A stretch of DNA of 64,000 bases from Actinobaculum massiliense (GCF_001457435.1 NZ_LN881717.1:1435339-1499338); one strand, 5' to 3'. Positions 9,243 to 18,882 are shown, counted from the stretch's first letter. The notes: generated by a model from the letters alone, not told the origin. Numbers and translations are program-made.

Positions 9243-10115
9243 ATGTTGCATATCTACGGGCCCGGCGGAGTTGGCGGACTCTTGGCCGGAGTGCTCGCCA
9301 AAAACGGACAGGATGTGGCGATCGTTGCCACACCCCGCACCGCGGACGTTATTAATACTGACGGCCTCGTCATCCGCTCCCAAAAGTACGGAAACTTTAC
9401 CGTCAAGGTACGCGCGGTTACTAAGCCCGCGCGAGGGGCGCAGGTCCTGCTCACCACGAAGAGCTACACACTGCCCGAGATTGCACGCATTGTTAAATCC
9501 GCAAATCCGTCCGAAGTGGGAGCCCTTTTCAACGGTTTCACCCACGCGAAAGCGGTGCACGATCTGACCGATAACGACACCTGGAGCGGATCGATTCGCA
9601 CCATTTCGTCCCGCGTAGCGCCGGGTGTCATCGAGCAAACTTCAAAGTTTGTTCGCCTGGAGCTCCCCGACAGCGCAATGGACGGGGAGATTTCCCGCAC
9701 CCTTCTTGAGGGTGGCCTCGACGTTAGCTTCGGCGGCACTGAAGAGCAGGTGCTTTGGCGCAAGCTACGCTCGCAGAGCCTGATGGCACTCCTGACGGCA
9801 GCCACCAATCTGCCGATCGGCTCGGCGATGGAACGCAATCAGAAGGTCACCTGCCATGCGGTGGACGAGATGGCGCGCATTGCCACTTTCATGGGCTTGC
9901 CGACCTCGCACAATGACATTATGCAGGGCTTGCTAATGTCGGACCCAGAGGCGACGTCCTCAATGGCACGCGATGTTGCGGACGGCAAGCATTGTGAGCT
10001 GAAGGAGCTCGGCTCGGATGTGGTGGCGGCGGCCAGCCGCGCCGGAATTCCGGTGCCCGCGCTCGCCACGCTGGTCTCAGCCGTGGAAGACCGAATCAAC
10101 CGCACGTCCAAGTGA
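9243..10115 (+). CDS. panE: 2-dehydropantoate 2-reductase (ApbA/PanE family)
   Basis: Reduces ketopantoate to pantoate with NADPH. The 290-residue product opens with the Rossmann motif GPGGVGG (6-12) and has the family's C-terminal helical domain with KLRSQSLMALLTAATNLP, the lysine-containing region that binds ketopantoate. Its place before panC and panD supports pantothenate synthesis over another ApbA-family role. There is no Shine-Dalgarno; TAACCT (9231-9236) ends six bases before the ATG, suggesting a leaderless transcript. Confidence 0.85.
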   Translation: MLHIYGPGGVGGLLAGVLAKNGQDVAIVATPRTADVINTDGLVIRSQKYGNFTVKVRAVTKPARGAQVLLTTKSYTLPEIARIVKSANPSEVGALFNGFTHAKAVHDLTDNDTWSGSIRTISSRVAPGVIEQTSKFVRLELPDSAMDGEISRTLLEGGLDVSFGGTEEQVLWRKLRSQSLMALLTAATNLPIGSAMERNQKVTCHAVDEMARIATFMGLPTSHNDIMQGLLMSDPEATSSMARDVADGKHCELKELGSDVVAAASRAGIPVPALATLVSAVEDRINRTSK

Positions 10116-11149
10116 GTGGTTTTTCGGCCGACGCCGCTGATTGTCCCGAGCCCGCGCGCCGCAAGGGCCGCATGAAAATTGGAATTATTTCCGCCGGTAA
10201 AGTCGGGGCAGTTCTCGGTGCGGCGCTTCGGCTTGCCGGGCACACAATCGTCGGCGCCTACGCCTCTTCCGAGGCTTCCAAGGACCGCCTCGACGCTATG
10301 CTTCCGGGCGTCGCGGCGCTTTCGGTCGAGGAAAATATCGCGCGCTCGCAAATGGTGTTGCTCGCCGTGCCCGACGACGCCCTTGGTCCGCTGGTGGCCG
10401 GAGCGGCGAAGCTCGGCCTGTGGCGCCCGGGGCAACTCGTGGTGCACGTGGCCGGCAGGTACGGGATTAGCATCCTCGATCCGGCCGCGCAGCTCGGAGC
10501 TTTGCCGCTTGCTATTCATCCCGCGATGACCTTCAGCGGAACCTCGCTTGATTTGAAGAACCTTATGGGGTGTCCCTTTGCGGTAACCGGCGAGCCCATG
10601 CTCGTGCCGATTGGGCAGGCTTTGGTCTCCGAGATGGGAGGCGAGCCGGAGCTGGTCGAAGAGGAGGACCGCGTTCTCTATCACGCCGCACTCGCCCACG
10701 GCGCGAATCATCTGGTCACCCTGGTAACGCAGGCACAGCGGATTTTGCGAGCGGCGGGGATTGCGCAACCCGCCTCCTACCTGCGCCCGCTGCTTTCCGC
10801 GGCTCTCGACGGCGCCCTAAATAACGGCGAGGCCGGCTTGACCGGTCCGGTGGTGCGCGGGGACGCGGGCACCGTGCGCGAGCATTTGCAGTCCCTCGAC
10901 GCTCTCGCCGCGCTCGGCTCCGGTCAAAGCGCAAGCGCTGATATGCCCTGCGGTGGCGCCCTCGACGCCGAAGGAGTCCCCGGCGCGTCCAGCGCCGATG
11001 CGCCCAGCGCGACAGACTTTTCCGATATTCCGCCCACTTACCGGAGCCTCGCCCGGGCCACCGCTACGCGGGCGCGGGCGCGCCGTGCTCTGCGCCCCGA
11101 GCAAGCTGAAGCAGTCTTGCGGGCGCTTGAGGGCTCACCCGAAAGTTAG
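10112..11149 (+). CDS. Rossmann-like / DUF2520 domain protein
   Basis: A 345-residue protein with an N-terminal NAD(P)-binding fold (MKIGIISAGKVGAVLG) and the helical DUF2520 domain around 160-290. It resembles the dehydrogenase-like proteins that sit directly before panC in actinobacteria; the substrate is unknown. The GTG at 10112 makes a GTGA overlap with panE. An ATG at 10172, just before the Rossmann strand and four bases after AAGGG, is a good alternative start. Residues about 270-310 are a low-complexity Ala/Ser/Asp stretch. Confidence 0.78.
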   Translation: MSGFSADAADCPEPARRKGRMKIGIISAGKVGAVLGAALRLAGHTIVGAYASSEASKDRLDAMLPGVAALSVEENIARSQMVLLAVPDDALGPLVAGAAKLGLWRPGQLVVHVAGRYGISILDPAAQLGALPLAIHPAMTFSGTSLDLKNLMGCPFAVTGEPMLVPIGQALVSEMGGEPELVEEEDRVLYHAALAHGANHLVTLVTQAQRILRAAGIAQPASYLRPLLSAALDGALNNGEAGLTGPVVRGDAGTVREHLQSLDALAALGSGQSASADMPCGGALDAEGVPGASSADAPSATDFSDIPPTYRSLARATATRARARRALRPEQAEAVLRALEGSPES

Positions 11150-11243
11150 CTTGAGCGGTCGGGCAGCGCTCGCCCTCAAGCTAAATCCAGCGCGCGCGAG
11201 TGTTTCGCCGGCTACGTTTTGGGCGCGAACGGCGCCCGGGCGC

Positions 11244-11249
11244 TACTAT
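11244..11249 (+). promoter_or_regulatory. Probable -10 box of a leaderless panC message
   Basis: TACTAT stands seven bases before the GTG at 11257, placing transcription start at or next to the start codon. No Shine-Dalgarno sequence is present. Confidence 0.5.
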
Positions 11250-11256
11250 TGCCGGC

Positions 11257-12123
11257 GTGGCACAACTGATTCGCACCAAAAAAGAATTGCGTGAACAACG
11301 AGCCGATATGCACGGTAGCGTGGGGCTGGTTATGACTATGGGTGCCCTGCACCAGGGGCACCTCCAGCTTGTCCGCGCCGCGCGGGAGTCGAGCGAGAAC
11401 GTGATTGTCTCGATTTACGTCAATCCGCTCCAGTTCGCCCCCAATGAGGACTTCGACGCATACCCGCGCGATCTCGAGGCAGATATGGCGCTTCTGGAGA
11501 CGGTGCTCGCGGAAGGCGACGTCGTCTTTGCTCCCAGCGACGAAGAAATGTATCCGCGCGAGCCGCTGGTACGCATCAACCCGGGCCTCATCGCGACGCT
11601 ATTCGAAGGAACCACCCGGCCCACGCATTTTGCGGGAGTGCTCCAGGTGGTCAATAAAGTCTTCAATTTGGCGCGCCCCGACGTCGCTTTCTTCGGTCAG
11701 AAAGACGCCCAGCAGCTCTCCCTCATTCGCACCATGGTGACGGACCTTGATATGCCCCTGGAAATCCGGGCGGTTCCGATTGTGCGCGAAGAGTCCGGGC
11801 TGGCCCGTTCCTCGCGCAATTCCTATCTTTCAGAGAACGAGCGCATCCAGGCGCAGGCGCTTTCGCAGGCGCTCAGCGTGGGGCGCGACGCCGCCGCGCG
11901 GGGCGCGGGCCCGGAGCAGACGCTTCGGGTCGCGCGAGAATACTTGGACGCTGCCGACGGCGTGAGGGTCGATTACCTTGAGCTGGTAGATCCTGAGACC
12001 TTCCAGTCCCTCGCTGGCGCAGACGGGGTCGCGGCGCCCGCCGCCGGCTTGCTCATTGTCGCCGCGTACGTGGGCCCGACCCGCCTCATCGATAATATGG
12101 AGGTCGTCTTTCGTGAACGATAA
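11257..12123 (+). CDS. panC: Pantothenate synthetase
   Basis: Joins pantoate and beta-alanine using ATP. The 288-residue product shows [15 protein letters not shown] (the HxGH nucleotidyl-transfer motif with MG-A-L before it), FGQKDAQQL, and RSSRNSYLS near the KMSKS-like position. I chose the GTG at 11257 because homologues begin a few residues before the RTKKELRE segment and because TACTAT sits seven bases before it. The frame is open to 11200 but that part has no support. It overlaps panD by 11 bases. Confidence 0.93.
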   Translation: MAQLIRTKKELREQRADMHGSVGLVMTMGALHQGHLQLVRAARESSENVIVSIYVNPLQFAPNEDFDAYPRDLEADMALLETVLAEGDVVFAPSDEEMYPREPLVRINPGLIATLFEGTTRPTHFAGVLQVVNKVFNLARPDVAFFGQKDAQQLSLIRTMVTDLDMPLEIRAVPIVREESGLARSSRNSYLSENERIQAQALSQALSVGRDAAARGAGPEQTLRVAREYLDAADGVRVDYLELVDPETFQSLAGADGVAAPAAGLLIVAAYVGPTRLIDNMEVVFRER

Positions 12124-12589
12124 GCCAGAGCTTGTTCGCGGCCCGGTTCGCCTGCGGCGCATGATGACCGGAAAGATCCATCGCGCCACCGTCACCGGTG
12201 CGGATCTGAACTACGTCGGTTCGATAACAATCGATGCCGATCTGCTCGATGCCGCCGATATTCTCGAGGGCGAGGCAGTCGACGTCGTCGACGTTGATAA
12301 CGGAAACCGCATCACTACCTACGCGATACCCGGCGAGCGGGGGAGCGGGATTATCAACATGAACGGTGCCGCTGCGCATCAGGTGCGCGCGGGCGACCTG
12401 GTGATCATAATGTGCTACTCGCAGCTCGACGATCGCACCGCGCGCGTCTACCGGCCGCGGGTGGTGTTTGTGGACGCTCAGAATCAGGCGATAGAACTGG
12501 GCGAAGAGCCGGGAGAGGTGCCCGAGAATTCACTCGGTTTGAAGTCCTCCGGAATTCCATTCGCGCAGGTGCGCGCAGAATCGCGCTGA
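12113..12589 (+). CDS. panD: Aspartate 1-decarboxylase
   Basis: Makes beta-alanine for pantothenate. It is a self-processing pyruvoyl enzyme: the cleavage Gly-Ser is in [10 protein letters not shown], and [12 protein letters not shown] and [16 protein letters not shown] are family motifs. From the GTG at 12113 (GGAGG nine bases upstream) the product is 158 residues; the typical N-terminus [14 protein letters not shown] follows after about 16 residues. The C-terminal tail is about 20 residues longer than usual. It overlaps panC, so the order panE-x-panC-panD is a pantothenate operon. Confidence 0.92.
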   Translation: MNDKPELVRGPVRLRRMMTGKIHRATVTGADLNYVGSITIDADLLDAADILEGEAVDVVDVDNGNRITTYAIPGERGSGIINMNGAAAHQVRAGDLVIIMCYSQLDDRTARVYRPRVVFVDAQNQAIELGEEPGEVPENSLGLKSSGIPFAQVRAESR

Positions 12590-12609
12590 AACCTGCCAGC
12601 GCAACAAGG

Positions 12610-12615
12610 TAACCT
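12610..12615 (+). promoter_or_regulatory. Probable -10 box of a leaderless lysS message
   Basis: TAACCT ends seven bases before the GTG of lysS, with no Shine-Dalgarno sequence between. The same box and spacing precede panE. Confidence 0.45.
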
Positions 12616-12622
12616 AAGAGCT

Positions 12623-14209
12623 GTGACTAGGAACGAGCCCGAAGACATGAATGAAGTGAATGGCGCCGCGGCGCAGACCGAAACGGCGAACCTCGGAGTA
12701 CTTGGCGAGGACGCGCCCGAGCAGATTCAGAACCGCCTCGCGAAGCGGCAACGCCTTCTGGATGAGGGGACGGATCCGTACCCCGTTGAGCTTGCCATCA
12801 CCACCACCATCCCGGAAATTCGCGAGCAGTACGGCGATCTGGAAGCCGGCGAAGAGCTGACCGAGACGAAGGTCGGTCTGGCTGGGCGCGTGATGCTACA
12901 GCGCAGCGGCGGGAAAATCGCTTTCGCCACCATCCAGGACGGGCCGGGCAACCGCATCCAGGTGCTTCTCTCGCTGGCAAACGTGGGCGAAGAGCGCCTT
13001 GCGGATTTCAAGCAGGACGTTGATCTGGGCGATTTCATCTTCGTTGAGGGTTACGTTGGTACCTCCAAGCGCGGCGAGCTGTCCGTTTTCGCGCGCGAGT
13101 GGAAGATGGCGTCCAAGGCGATCCGGCCGCTTCCCAAGGTGTACAAGAACGACGCCGGTGAAGACGTCTCGCTTTCTGAAGAGTCGCGAGTGCGGCTACG
13201 GCATCTAGACCTCATTACCCGGCCCGCGGCGCGCAATATGGTCACTTTGCGCGCGGGCGTTATGAAGTCGCTGCGCAATAACTTTGATCGGCGCGGCTAC
13301 ACGGAAATCGAGACGCCGATCCTTCAGCCCTTGCACGGAGGCGCTGCCGCGCGGCCGTTCGTTACCCACATTAACGCCTATGACCAGGATCTTTACTTGC
13401 GCATTGCCACTGAGCTTTACCTCAAGCGCGCCGTGGTTGGCGGAGTGGACCGCGTATTTGAGATTGGCCGCAATTTCCGTAATGAGGGCGCGGACTCCAC
13501 ACATTCTCCCGAATTTACGGCGCTTGAGTGCTACCAGGCCTACGCCACCTATGACGTGATGGCCGAGCTGACGCGCGACCTTATTCAGCAGGCCGCGCTC
13601 GATACCCTCGGAACTCTGCAGGTGACCCTGGCCGACGGCACCGAGTACGACCTTTCTGGCGAGTGGCGCAAGATTGATTTGTACGGGACGGTTTCCGAGT
13701 GCGTGGGCGAAGAAATCACGGTGGAGACGCCGCGGGAAAAGCTCGAGGCTATCGCTGAAAAGCATGATATTGGCGTGGCGCCCTACTGGGTGCCGGGCAA
13801 GATTGTGGAGGAGCTGTTCGAGGAGCTCTACGGCGATCAGCTTTACGAGCCGACGTTCGTTTACGACTTCCCGGAGGATACCTCCCCGCTCACCCGCCCG
13901 CACCGCTCCCGTCCGGGCCTCACGGAGAAGTGGGATTTGTATGTGCGCGGAATGGAGCTGGGCACGGCCTACTCCGAGCTGGCCGATCCGGTTATCCAGC
14001 GCCAGCGCCTTACCCAGCAGTCCTTGGACGCCGCGAACGGCGATCCGGAAGCGATGCAGCTCGATGAGGACTTCATTGAGTCCCTCGAGCAGGGTTTCCC
14101 GCCCACCGGCGGAATGGGAATGGGCATCGATCGCTTGCTGACGGTGCTCACTGGCTTGGGCATTCGGGAAACCATTACCTTCCCATTCATTCGCCCCGCG
14201 CAGGACTAA
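12623..14209 (+). CDS. lysS: Lysyl-tRNA synthetase, class II
   Basis: Charges tRNA-Lys. The 528-residue protein has an N-terminal OB-fold anticodon-binding domain (about 75-180) and a class II catalytic core with motif 2 FEIGRNFRNEGADSTHSPEF and motif 3 GMGMGIDRLLTVLTG near the C-terminus. The first 50 residues are a variable extension typical of actinobacterial LysRS. The GTG start at 12623 is preceded by TAACCT at the leaderless spacing. The pan cluster followed by lysS is also the order seen in mycobacteria. Confidence 0.95.
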   Translation: MTRNEPEDMNEVNGAAAQTETANLGVLGEDAPEQIQNRLAKRQRLLDEGTDPYPVELAITTTIPEIREQYGDLEAGEELTETKVGLAGRVMLQRSGGKIAFATIQDGPGNRIQVLLSLANVGEERLADFKQDVDLGDFIFVEGYVGTSKRGELSVFAREWKMASKAIRPLPKVYKNDAGEDVSLSEESRVRLRHLDLITRPAARNMVTLRAGVMKSLRNNFDRRGYTEIETPILQPLHGGAAARPFVTHINAYDQDLYLRIATELYLKRAVVGGVDRVFEIGRNFRNEGADSTHSPEFTALECYQAYATYDVMAELTRDLIQQAALDTLGTLQVTLADGTEYDLSGEWRKIDLYGTVSECVGEEITVETPREKLEAIAEKHDIGVAPYWVPGKIVEELFEELYGDQLYEPTFVYDFPEDTSPLTRPHRSRPGLTEKWDLYVRGMELGTAYSELADPVIQRQRLTQQSLDAANGDPEAMQLDEDFIESLEQGFPPTGGMGMGIDRLLTVLTGLGIRETITFPFIRPAQD

Positions 14210-14724
14210 ACAGCGCGGGGCGAGCCCGCCCGAATTTCCGAGAATAAGTTAAAAAATACGCTCCAGTCCGCGGGTCTTAAAGCCCAAAAGCCGCGGGTAG
14301 ATAATGCTTTTAACGTGACGCAGGGCACCGAATGCCTGGCCGTGTCTTGAGTTGCGTGGAGGGGGTGTGCGGCGTGGAAACCGTCCGGGCCGCGGACGCC
14401 TGTAAAGGAACTGTAACAATTTTCTAAGAATTGTTTTTACCCTCTCGTCAGTTGAAAAGTGGGTCTGTTTTCCGCTTATTTATTCGTGCTAATCTTCCTC
14501 TGTAACGCAAAAGCGTTGCTTGAAAGATCGGTTTTTAAGGGTGGGCGCTACCTTGGTGCGCGGTCGATGTTGACAGGTTGGACAAGGACGAATTTATGCT
14601 CGGTACCTCCGCGAGAAGTTAACGCAAACTCTTGAGCTGGTAAACGCGGGTGGGCGGCGTTTCGCCATTCGACTACGAACGGCGGCACTCTGCCAATATC
14701 GCGCGTTCTATAGAAGGAGAAATA
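14210..14724. promoter_or_regulatory. 515-base leader/promoter region before cstA
   Basis: No gene is recognisable here. Visible elements are an AT-rich hairpin AACAATT/AATTGTT (14415-14435) followed by a T-run, a palindrome AACGC-AAAA-GCGTT around 14504-14517, and a possible promoter TTGACA (14570-14575) with TATGCT (14595-14600) at a 19-base spacing. An interrupted GC stem CGTCCG/CGGACG lies near 14384-14400. The AT-rich hairpin could be the lysS terminator. The length and the dense symmetry suggest cstA is strongly regulated, but I do not recognise a known riboswitch. Confidence 0.45.
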
Positions 14725-17211
14725 ATGGCTGACGACATGGTGAAAACCGCCGATGAAAAAGCGGTTCCGCAATTCTCGCCAGAGGAAGAAAAATACATTA
14801 TTCGCAATAGGGACGGCGTGCCGGTGGGTACTCGCCCTCACACCAAGTGGACGCCGTGGCGCATTGCGATTTGGGTTGTTGTTACCGCGCTAGGAGTTCT
14901 TGGCTGGTATATGCTCGCGCTTTCGCGGGGCGAGCAGGTGAATACCATGTGGTTCGTGGTGACTTCGGTATGTACCTACGCGATTGGCTACCGCTTCTAC
15001 GCACTGTACATCCAAAAGAAAATCATGCGTCCGTTCGACCTCAATGCAACGCCGGCCGAGCGCGTGAACAATGGCAAGGATTTTGACCCGACTAACCGCG
15101 TGGTTCTTTACGGCCACCACTTTGCGGCCATCGCTGGTGCTGGCCCGCTGGTGGGCCCGGTGCTCGCGGCCCAGATGGGTTACCTGCCCGGAACTTTGTG
15201 GATTATCTTCGGTGTGCTTCTGGCCGGTGCCGTCCAGGACATGCTGGTTCTCGCCTTCTCCATGCGTCGCGGTGGCCGCTCCCTGGGCCAGATGGCGCTT
15301 GATGAGATCGGCAAGGTCGGCGGCGCGGTGGCCGCCATCATGATCCTCATCATGCTCATGATCGTGCTCGCCGTTCTCGCCATGATCTGCGTGAACGCGC
15401 TGGCGGATTCGCCCTGGGGCGTTTTCGCGGTGGGTATGACGATTCCGATCGCTATCTGCATGGGCCTGTACCTGCGCTTCGTTGGTCCGGGTCACATTAC
15501 CGCGGTGTCGATTATCGGCTTCGCGGTGCTGATTTCCTGCATTATCGGTGGCCGCTGGGTTGCTGAGTCGAGCTGGGGTCAGGAGTTCTTGCACCTTTCG
15601 CCGACGACGCTGGTGTGGTGCATGGTTGTCTACGGCTTCTTCGCCGCGGTTTTGCCGGTGTGGCTCCTGCTCACGCCGCGCGATTACCTCTCCACCTTCA
15701 TGAAGGTTGGCACCATCGTGGTGCTGGCCATCGGAATTATGGTTGTTCGCCCGCTGGTGCAGATGCCCGCCGTCACCGAGTTCGCCTCTAACACAGACGG
15801 CCCGGTATTCGCCGGCGAGCTCTTCCCGTTCCTGTTCATCACCATTGCCTGCGGCGCCCTTTCGGGTATGCACGCCACGGTTTCTTCCGGTACCACGCCG
15901 AAGATGATCCAGAAGGAATCCATGGTCCGCATGATTGGCTACGGCGGCATGCTAATGGAATCCTTCGTGGCGATTATGGCCCTCGCGGCCGCCGCCTCGC
16001 TGAACATGGGCGTTTACTTCGGTATGAACACCTCGGTTGCCACCATCGATAAGCTGGCCGGCGAAGAAGTTGTTTCGCAGTACACGGAGAACACTCCTGA
16101 GCATCGTGCCGAGATTACCGGCGCCGCCGTCGAGAACCTCAAGGTAACCGATATGCAGGGCAACGCCCCGAAGGCGATTTGGGAATCGTGGGATGAGAAC
16201 GGAAACGAGAAGGTGTACGAGGGCGGCGAAGCCTTCCTGCAGCTTGCTCATGACGTAGGCGAAACCTCGGTTACCTCGCGAACCGGCGGTGCGCCAACGC
16301 TCGCCGTCGCCATCTCGCATATTCTCCACCAGCTCGGTGGCGGACAGGCGATGATGGGCTTCTGGTACCACTTCGCGATTATGTTCGAAGCGCTCTTCAT
16401 TCTTTCCGCGGTTGACGCGGTGACCCGTGTGGCCCGCTTCCAGCTGGGCGACGCGATTGGCAACGTGATCCCGAAGTTCCGCGATCCGAGCTGGCGCGTG
16501 GGGGCGTGGATCACCACCGCCGTCGTCGTGGCCGCCTGGGGTTCGCTACTGCTGATGGGCGTCACCGACCCGCGTGGTGGAATTCAGACCCTCTACCCGC
16601 TATTCGGTGTGGCAAACCAGTTGATAGCCGCAATAGCGCTGTTGCTATGCACGGTTATTACGGTGAACAAGGGTTACCTGAAGTACGCGTGGATTCCGTT
16701 CATTCCGTTCCTGTGGGATACGATCGTGACCTTCGCGGCGTCGTGGCAGAAGATCTTCTCCACCGACAAGGCGGTTGGCTACTTCACCCAGCACGCGGCT
16801 GCTAAGGACGCGCTCGAGGCGGCCCGCGCTGCCGGCGACACCGAGGCGATTGGCATTCAGTCCGCGATTGTTCGCAACACCATGATCCAGGGCACCCTCT
16901 CGGCGGTGTTCCTGGTGACGGTTGCCTTCATTATCGTGTGTGGTTTCATTCGTATCTTCAAGACGATCCGGTCGGGTAAGACCCACTCGTCTGAGGATCC
17001 GTTCGTTGAGTCGAACTACTACGCTCCCAAGCACCTCTTCCCGACCAAGCTCGAGAAGAAGGTTCAGGCTGAGTACGACGTGGTGGGTGACGCTGACGCG
17101 GTGTCGCGTAAGTTGCGCGCCGCCGACGACGGACACGGCTACGAGAAGAAGCGTGAGCTCATCGAAGTGCCGCTTTCCTCGATCACCGAGGAAGATACCA
17201 ACCTCAGCTAA
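14725..17211 (+). CDS. cstA: CstA family carbon starvation / pyruvate-peptide transporter
   Basis: An 828-residue inner-membrane protein with about sixteen hydrophobic segments. CstA-family features include the GHHFAAIAGAGPLVGPVLAAQ region near 130-150, GRSLGQMA, SGMHATVSSGTTPK and the C-terminal charged tail. Members take up peptides or pyruvate when preferred carbon runs low. I chose the ATG at 14725 because GAAGGAGA lies just upstream; the frame is open to 14650. A ybdD-type gene follows, the usual CstA partner. Confidence 0.9.
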   Translation: MADDMVKTADEKAVPQFSPEEEKYIIRNRDGVPVGTRPHTKWTPWRIAIWVVVTALGVLGWYMLALSRGEQVNTMWFVVTSVCTYAIGYRFYALYIQKKIMRPFDLNATPAERVNNGKDFDPTNRVVLYGHHFAAIAGAGPLVGPVLAAQMGYLPGTLWIIFGVLLAGAVQDMLVLAFSMRRGGRSLGQMALDEIGKVGGAVAAIMILIMLMIVLAVLAMICVNALADSPWGVFAVGMTIPIAICMGLYLRFVGPGHITAVSIIGFAVLISCIIGGRWVAESSWGQEFLHLSPTTLVWCMVVYGFFAAVLPVWLLLTPRDYLSTFMKVGTIVVLAIGIMVVRPLVQMPAVTEFASNTDGPVFAGELFPFLFITIACGALSGMHATVSSGTTPKMIQKESMVRMIGYGGMLMESFVAIMALAAAASLNMGVYFGMNTSVATIDKLAGEEVVSQYTENTPEHRAEITGAAVENLKVTDMQGNAPKAIWESWDENGNEKVYEGGEAFLQLAHDVGETSVTSRTGGAPTLAVAISHILHQLGGGQAMMGFWYHFAIMFEALFILSAVDAVTRVARFQLGDAIGNVIPKFRDPSWRVGAWITTAVVVAAWGSLLLMGVTDPRGGIQTLYPLFGVANQLIAAIALLLCTVITVNKGYLKYAWIPFIPFLWDTIVTFAASWQKIFSTDKAVGYFTQHAAAKDALEAARAAGDTEAIGIQSAIVRNTMIQGTLSAVFLVTVAFIIVCGFIRIFKTIRSGKTHSSEDPFVESNYYAPKHLFPTKLEKKVQAEYDVVGDADAVSRKLRAADDGHGYEKKRELIEVPLSSITEEDTNLS

Positions 17212-17216
17212 CGCGC

Positions 17217-17302
17217 GATAGCGTTTAGCGCTAGATAGCGTTCGCGCTAGATGGCGTTGGCGTAGCGGGGAGGCTCGGGTGATACTTGCCCCGAGCCTCC
17301 CC
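17217..17302 (+). repeat. Three short tandem repeats and a 13-bp hairpin between cstA and ybdD
   Basis: GATAGCGTTTAGCGCTA (17217-17233), GATAGCGTTCGCGCTA (17234-17249) and a shorter decayed copy (17250-17264) lie directly after cstA. They run into a perfect 13-bp stem, GGGGAGGCTCGGG at 17267-17279 paired with 17290-17302, with a ten-base loop. There is no T-run, so it may slow, process or stabilise the message rather than end it, giving less of the small partner. Confidence 0.65.
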
Positions 17303-17414
17303 AAATGCAATTCTGGAGTGAGTGCGGCGCGCGGGCGGCGCGCCCGGAAAGGCGCGAAAAACTAGCGCTCGCAGTGGGAAATACCCGCCGAGAGCGGGAG
17401 AACGACGGTGACGG

Positions 17415-17642
17415 ATGGCGGTAACAGTGGGCGAGTGGTCGCGCAAGATTCTCAAGAGCTGCGTAGCGGCGTTGCGACGAGCGCAAAAAATGTGGCGCGA
17501 TTTTATGGGCGATTCCGCCTACGAGCGCTACTTGGATCACCACCGGCGCAATCACCCCAACTGCCAGCCCATGACCGAGAAGGAATTCTGGCGCTCACGC
17601 GACGATTTCAAAGAGGATAACGTCTCGACTGGCTGTTGCTAG
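17415..17642 (+). CDS. YbdD/YjiX family small protein (CstA partner)
   Basis: A 75-residue basic protein with the family signature MGDSAYERYLDHHRRNHP followed by MTEKEFWRSRDD and a C-terminal Cys-Cys. These are the marks of the YbdD/YjiX (formerly DUF466) proteins, almost always encoded next to CstA-type carriers and, in Escherichia coli, needed for transport by BtsT/CstA. No strong ribosome site precedes the ATG, and the hairpin upstream separates it from cstA by 203 bases. Confidence 0.88.
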   Translation: MAVTVGEWSRKILKSCVAALRRAQKMWRDFMGDSAYERYLDHHRRNHPNCQPMTEKEFWRSRDDFKEDNVSTGCC

Positions 17643-17722
17643 AGAGGGAACTATTTGTCTACGCTTGTGTATGTCGGGGTAAATATAAAGACAATTTACG
17701 GACATCTGTCGAAGGAGCCAGT

Positions 17723-18850
17723 ATGTCAGTCGACAAAATCAAGCACGTCAAGTTATCCCATGTAGTTCTTCCGCTGGGCACCGGAATCTCCGATGCGAAA
17801 GTGTTCACCGGCCGGCAGAAGCCGATGACGGAAGTGAACTTCCTTTTCTGCGAAATCGAAACCGAAGCCGGATACTCCGGCGTCGGTTTTTCCTACTCGA
17901 AGAGAGCCGGCGGCCCCGCGCAGTTCGCGCACGCCTCCGAAATCGCCGACAACCTGATCGGCGAGGATCCCAACGATATCGATAAGCTTCGCGTCAAGCT
18001 CCTCTGGGCTGGCGCGTCGGTGGGGCGCTCGGGCGTGGCGGTCCAAGCCATCGCGGCAATCGACGTCTGCCTCTGGGATCTCAAGGCTAAGCGCGCCGAC
18101 CTTCCGCTCTCCAAGCTCATTGGCGCCCACCGCGATTCCATTCGGACCTACAACACCTCTGGTGGCTTCCTCTCCTCGCCTCTTGAAGAAGTGCTCGACA
18201 ACGCCACGAAATCCATTGAGTCGGGGATCGGTGGCATCAAGATCAAAGTTGGTCACCCCGATCACCGCGTGGATTTGGAACGCACCGCGGCTATGCGAGA
18301 GCACGTGGGAGACGACTTCCCGCTTATGGTCGACGCGAACCAGCAGTGGGATCGCCCGACCGGTATGCGGATGTGCAAGCTCCTTGAGCGTTTCAACCTG
18401 GTGTGGATTGAGGAGCCGCTCGATGCCTATGACTACGAAGGGCACGCCGAGCTAGCTCGCGTGATCGATACTCCCATCGCCACCGGAGAGATGCTCGCCT
18501 CGGTGGCGGAGCACGAGAAGCTCATTGAGCATCATTCCTGCGATTACATCCAGCCCGACGCCCCGCGAATTGGTGGAATTAGCGAGTTCCTGAAGCTCAC
18601 GAAATTTGCGGAACAGGCTGGCCTAATGCTTGCGCCGCACTTCGCCATGGAGATTCACTCCCACCTGGCCGCGACCTATTCACTCGAGCCGTGGGTGGAA
18701 CATTTCACCTGGCTGGATCCGCTTTTCAACGAGCATATGGAAATCAAGGATGGGCGCATGATCGTCTCCGAGCGTCCCGGCCTCGGCGTAACCCTCTCGG
18801 GGCAGTTGCGTGACTGGACGGTCAACACCTTCGAGGTCGGCGCCAAATAA
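17723..18850 (+). CDS. Galactarate/L-talarate dehydratase-type enolase superfamily enzyme
   Basis: A 375-residue mandelate racemase/enolase-superfamily protein. It has the K-x-K base motif GGIKIKVGH, metal ligands in LMVDANQQWD, WIEEPLDAYD and ATGEML, and the catalytic His in LAPHFAMEIHSH. K-x-K plus a C-terminal His is the pattern of talarate/galactarate dehydratases, which turn the diacids into 5-dehydro-4-deoxyglucarate. The ATG at 17723 follows GAAGGAG; the open frame back to 17636 is ignored. It converges on the glucarate operon, separated by a bidirectional terminator. The exact substrate is inferred. Confidence 0.8.
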   Translation: MSVDKIKHVKLSHVVLPLGTGISDAKVFTGRQKPMTEVNFLFCEIETEAGYSGVGFSYSKRAGGPAQFAHASEIADNLIGEDPNDIDKLRVKLLWAGASVGRSGVAVQAIAAIDVCLWDLKAKRADLPLSKLIGAHRDSIRTYNTSGGFLSSPLEEVLDNATKSIESGIGGIKIKVGHPDHRVDLERTAAMREHVGDDFPLMVDANQQWDRPTGMRMCKLLERFNLVWIEEPLDAYDYEGHAELARVIDTPIATGEMLASVAEHEKLIEHHSCDYIQPDAPRIGGISEFLKLTKFAEQAGLMLAPHFAMEIHSHLAATYSLEPWVEHFTWLDPLFNEHMEIKDGRMIVSERPGLGVTLSGQLRDWTVNTFEVGAK

Positions 18851-18882
18851 AGCGTGAGGGGCGTTTGAGCGTGAGCCTAAGC

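Noticed and set aside
14890-15873. A 327-codon antisense frame in cstA
   Set aside because: Shadow of the cstA coding sequence, with a His/Arg/Asn/Asp-rich product and no domain.
17267-17302. Rho-independent terminator of cstA
   Set aside because: The stem is perfect but no T-run follows on either strand, so I describe it only as a hairpin.
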